This document shows, piece after piece, positions 63,533 to 64,000 of a stretch of 64,000 bases of DNA. The DNA is taken from assembly GCA_002077045.2 (NCBI GenBank), contig KZ111178.1:62001-126000 (forward strand), given 5' to 3'. The notes under the pieces were generated by a model. It was not told the DNA's origin. It saw nothing but the letters and a program-made list of their open reading frames with translations, and did no database searches. The DNA is from Rachicladosporium sp. CCFEE 5018. Taxonomy: Eukaryota > Ascomycota > Dothideomycetes > Cladosporiales > Cladosporiaceae. Position 1 is the first letter of the stretch. The number at the start of each line of letters is the position of its first letter. The translations under genes were made by a program, and so were the position numbers.

Positions 63533-64000
63533 CCGTGCATCGACCAGGCTTAGACAGACATTGGCTTCGCACTGCAGATTCATTGGCAGATCCACTGCAA
63601 ATGACCGCAGTGGTTATGATGACTCACGTCTACCATCAGTCCACATTGCTCAATACAGGCACCGCTTCCAATGCCTCCGCATCAGTGGTCGACCACGGCC
63701 ACGATAGTATGACTCATCTGCCGCCTGCAGTGGACGCCTGACTCGAACGATCGGAGTCGACGGACTTCAATATTGCCATCAAGTCTGTACTTCGGTCAAC
63801 GCAAGATGTACCACCGTGAGAGAACAGACCTTTACAACTTGGTAATGCGATCGGACTTCACCTTCGCTCCACTCTGACTTCAGTAGCAACATCAGGCCGT
63901 TTGGTTGCCTCGCATTGCTGAGCAATACTACGTCCAATGAGCATTCGACTCATCGACTGCAAAGCTCGTTTCCGTGATCGGTGTTCGAGCGTGACTGGAT
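63533..64000. other. niaD downstream flank
   Basis: The last ~470 bases contain no recognised gene; the plus-strand frame at 63502-63741 overlaps the niaD end in another frame and has no domain. Confidence 0.35.

Noticed and set aside
1..64000. CRISPR arrays, prophage, insertion sequences or bacterial operons
   Set aside because: Spliceosomal introns and gene content are fungal; no regularly spaced repeats or phage genes were seen.

Overview
The window is nuclear DNA of a filamentous ascomycete (Pezizomycotina). Gene order, protein families and a divergent nitrite/nitrate reductase pair suggest a Dothideomycete, perhaps of the Capnodiales/Mycosphaerellales type; that placement is inference. 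Introns are short (mostly 46-66 nt) with GT..AG ends and CTAAC/CTGAC-like branch sites. Genes lie on both strands at about one per 2-3 kb, without operons. No CRISPR array, prophage or intact transposon is visible.

Left part (1-13.5 kb): the 3' end of MCM3, a Fyv7-like rRNA-processing protein, UPF2 (nonsense-mediated decay) with two tiny 5' exons, a Pcl/Pho80-like cyclin, a RING-H2 ubiquitin ligase with an apparent frameshift, and a five-exon MFS sugar transporter. From 13.5 to 19 kb the sequence is gene-poor. It holds two tandem genes for small secreted CVNH (cyanovirin-N homology) proteins; the first is broken by an apparent one-base shift.

Middle (19-46 kb): La RNA-binding protein, a Cys-rich single-span membrane protein, the meiotic kleisin REC8, the proteasome-associated deubiquitinase UBP6, a head-to-head pair for the methylcitrate cycle (2-methylcitrate synthase and 2-methylisocitrate lyase), a membrane-anchored SDR, the HOG1 MAP kinase (seven introns), AVL9, MED21, an LSH-type SNF2 remodeler, a METTL7-like methyltransferase lacking a visible 5' end, a lineage-specific unknown and a BTB-like protein with a frame break.

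Right part (46-64 kb): a run of exactly 100 N joins the 5' part of CSF1 (bridge-like lipid transfer protein) to the 3' part of an L-2-hydroxyglutarate dehydrogenase gene. The long ORF across the gap is an assembly artefact. Then follow a PWI/CCCH/RRM RNA-binding protein, a Ure2-like glutathione transferase, and the divergent niiA-niaD nitrate assimilation pair. Their 1.07 kb shared promoter carries two NirA-type CTCCGCGG sites and several GATA sites.

Two local metabolic modules stand out. The methylcitrate pair (propionyl-CoA detoxification) and the nitrate pair are each divergently transcribed from one intergenic region, so co-regulation is likely. Several genes needed splice models built by hand to recover correct starts (UPF2, REC8, HOG1, AVL9, MED21, methylcitrate synthase, the membrane protein, the GST).
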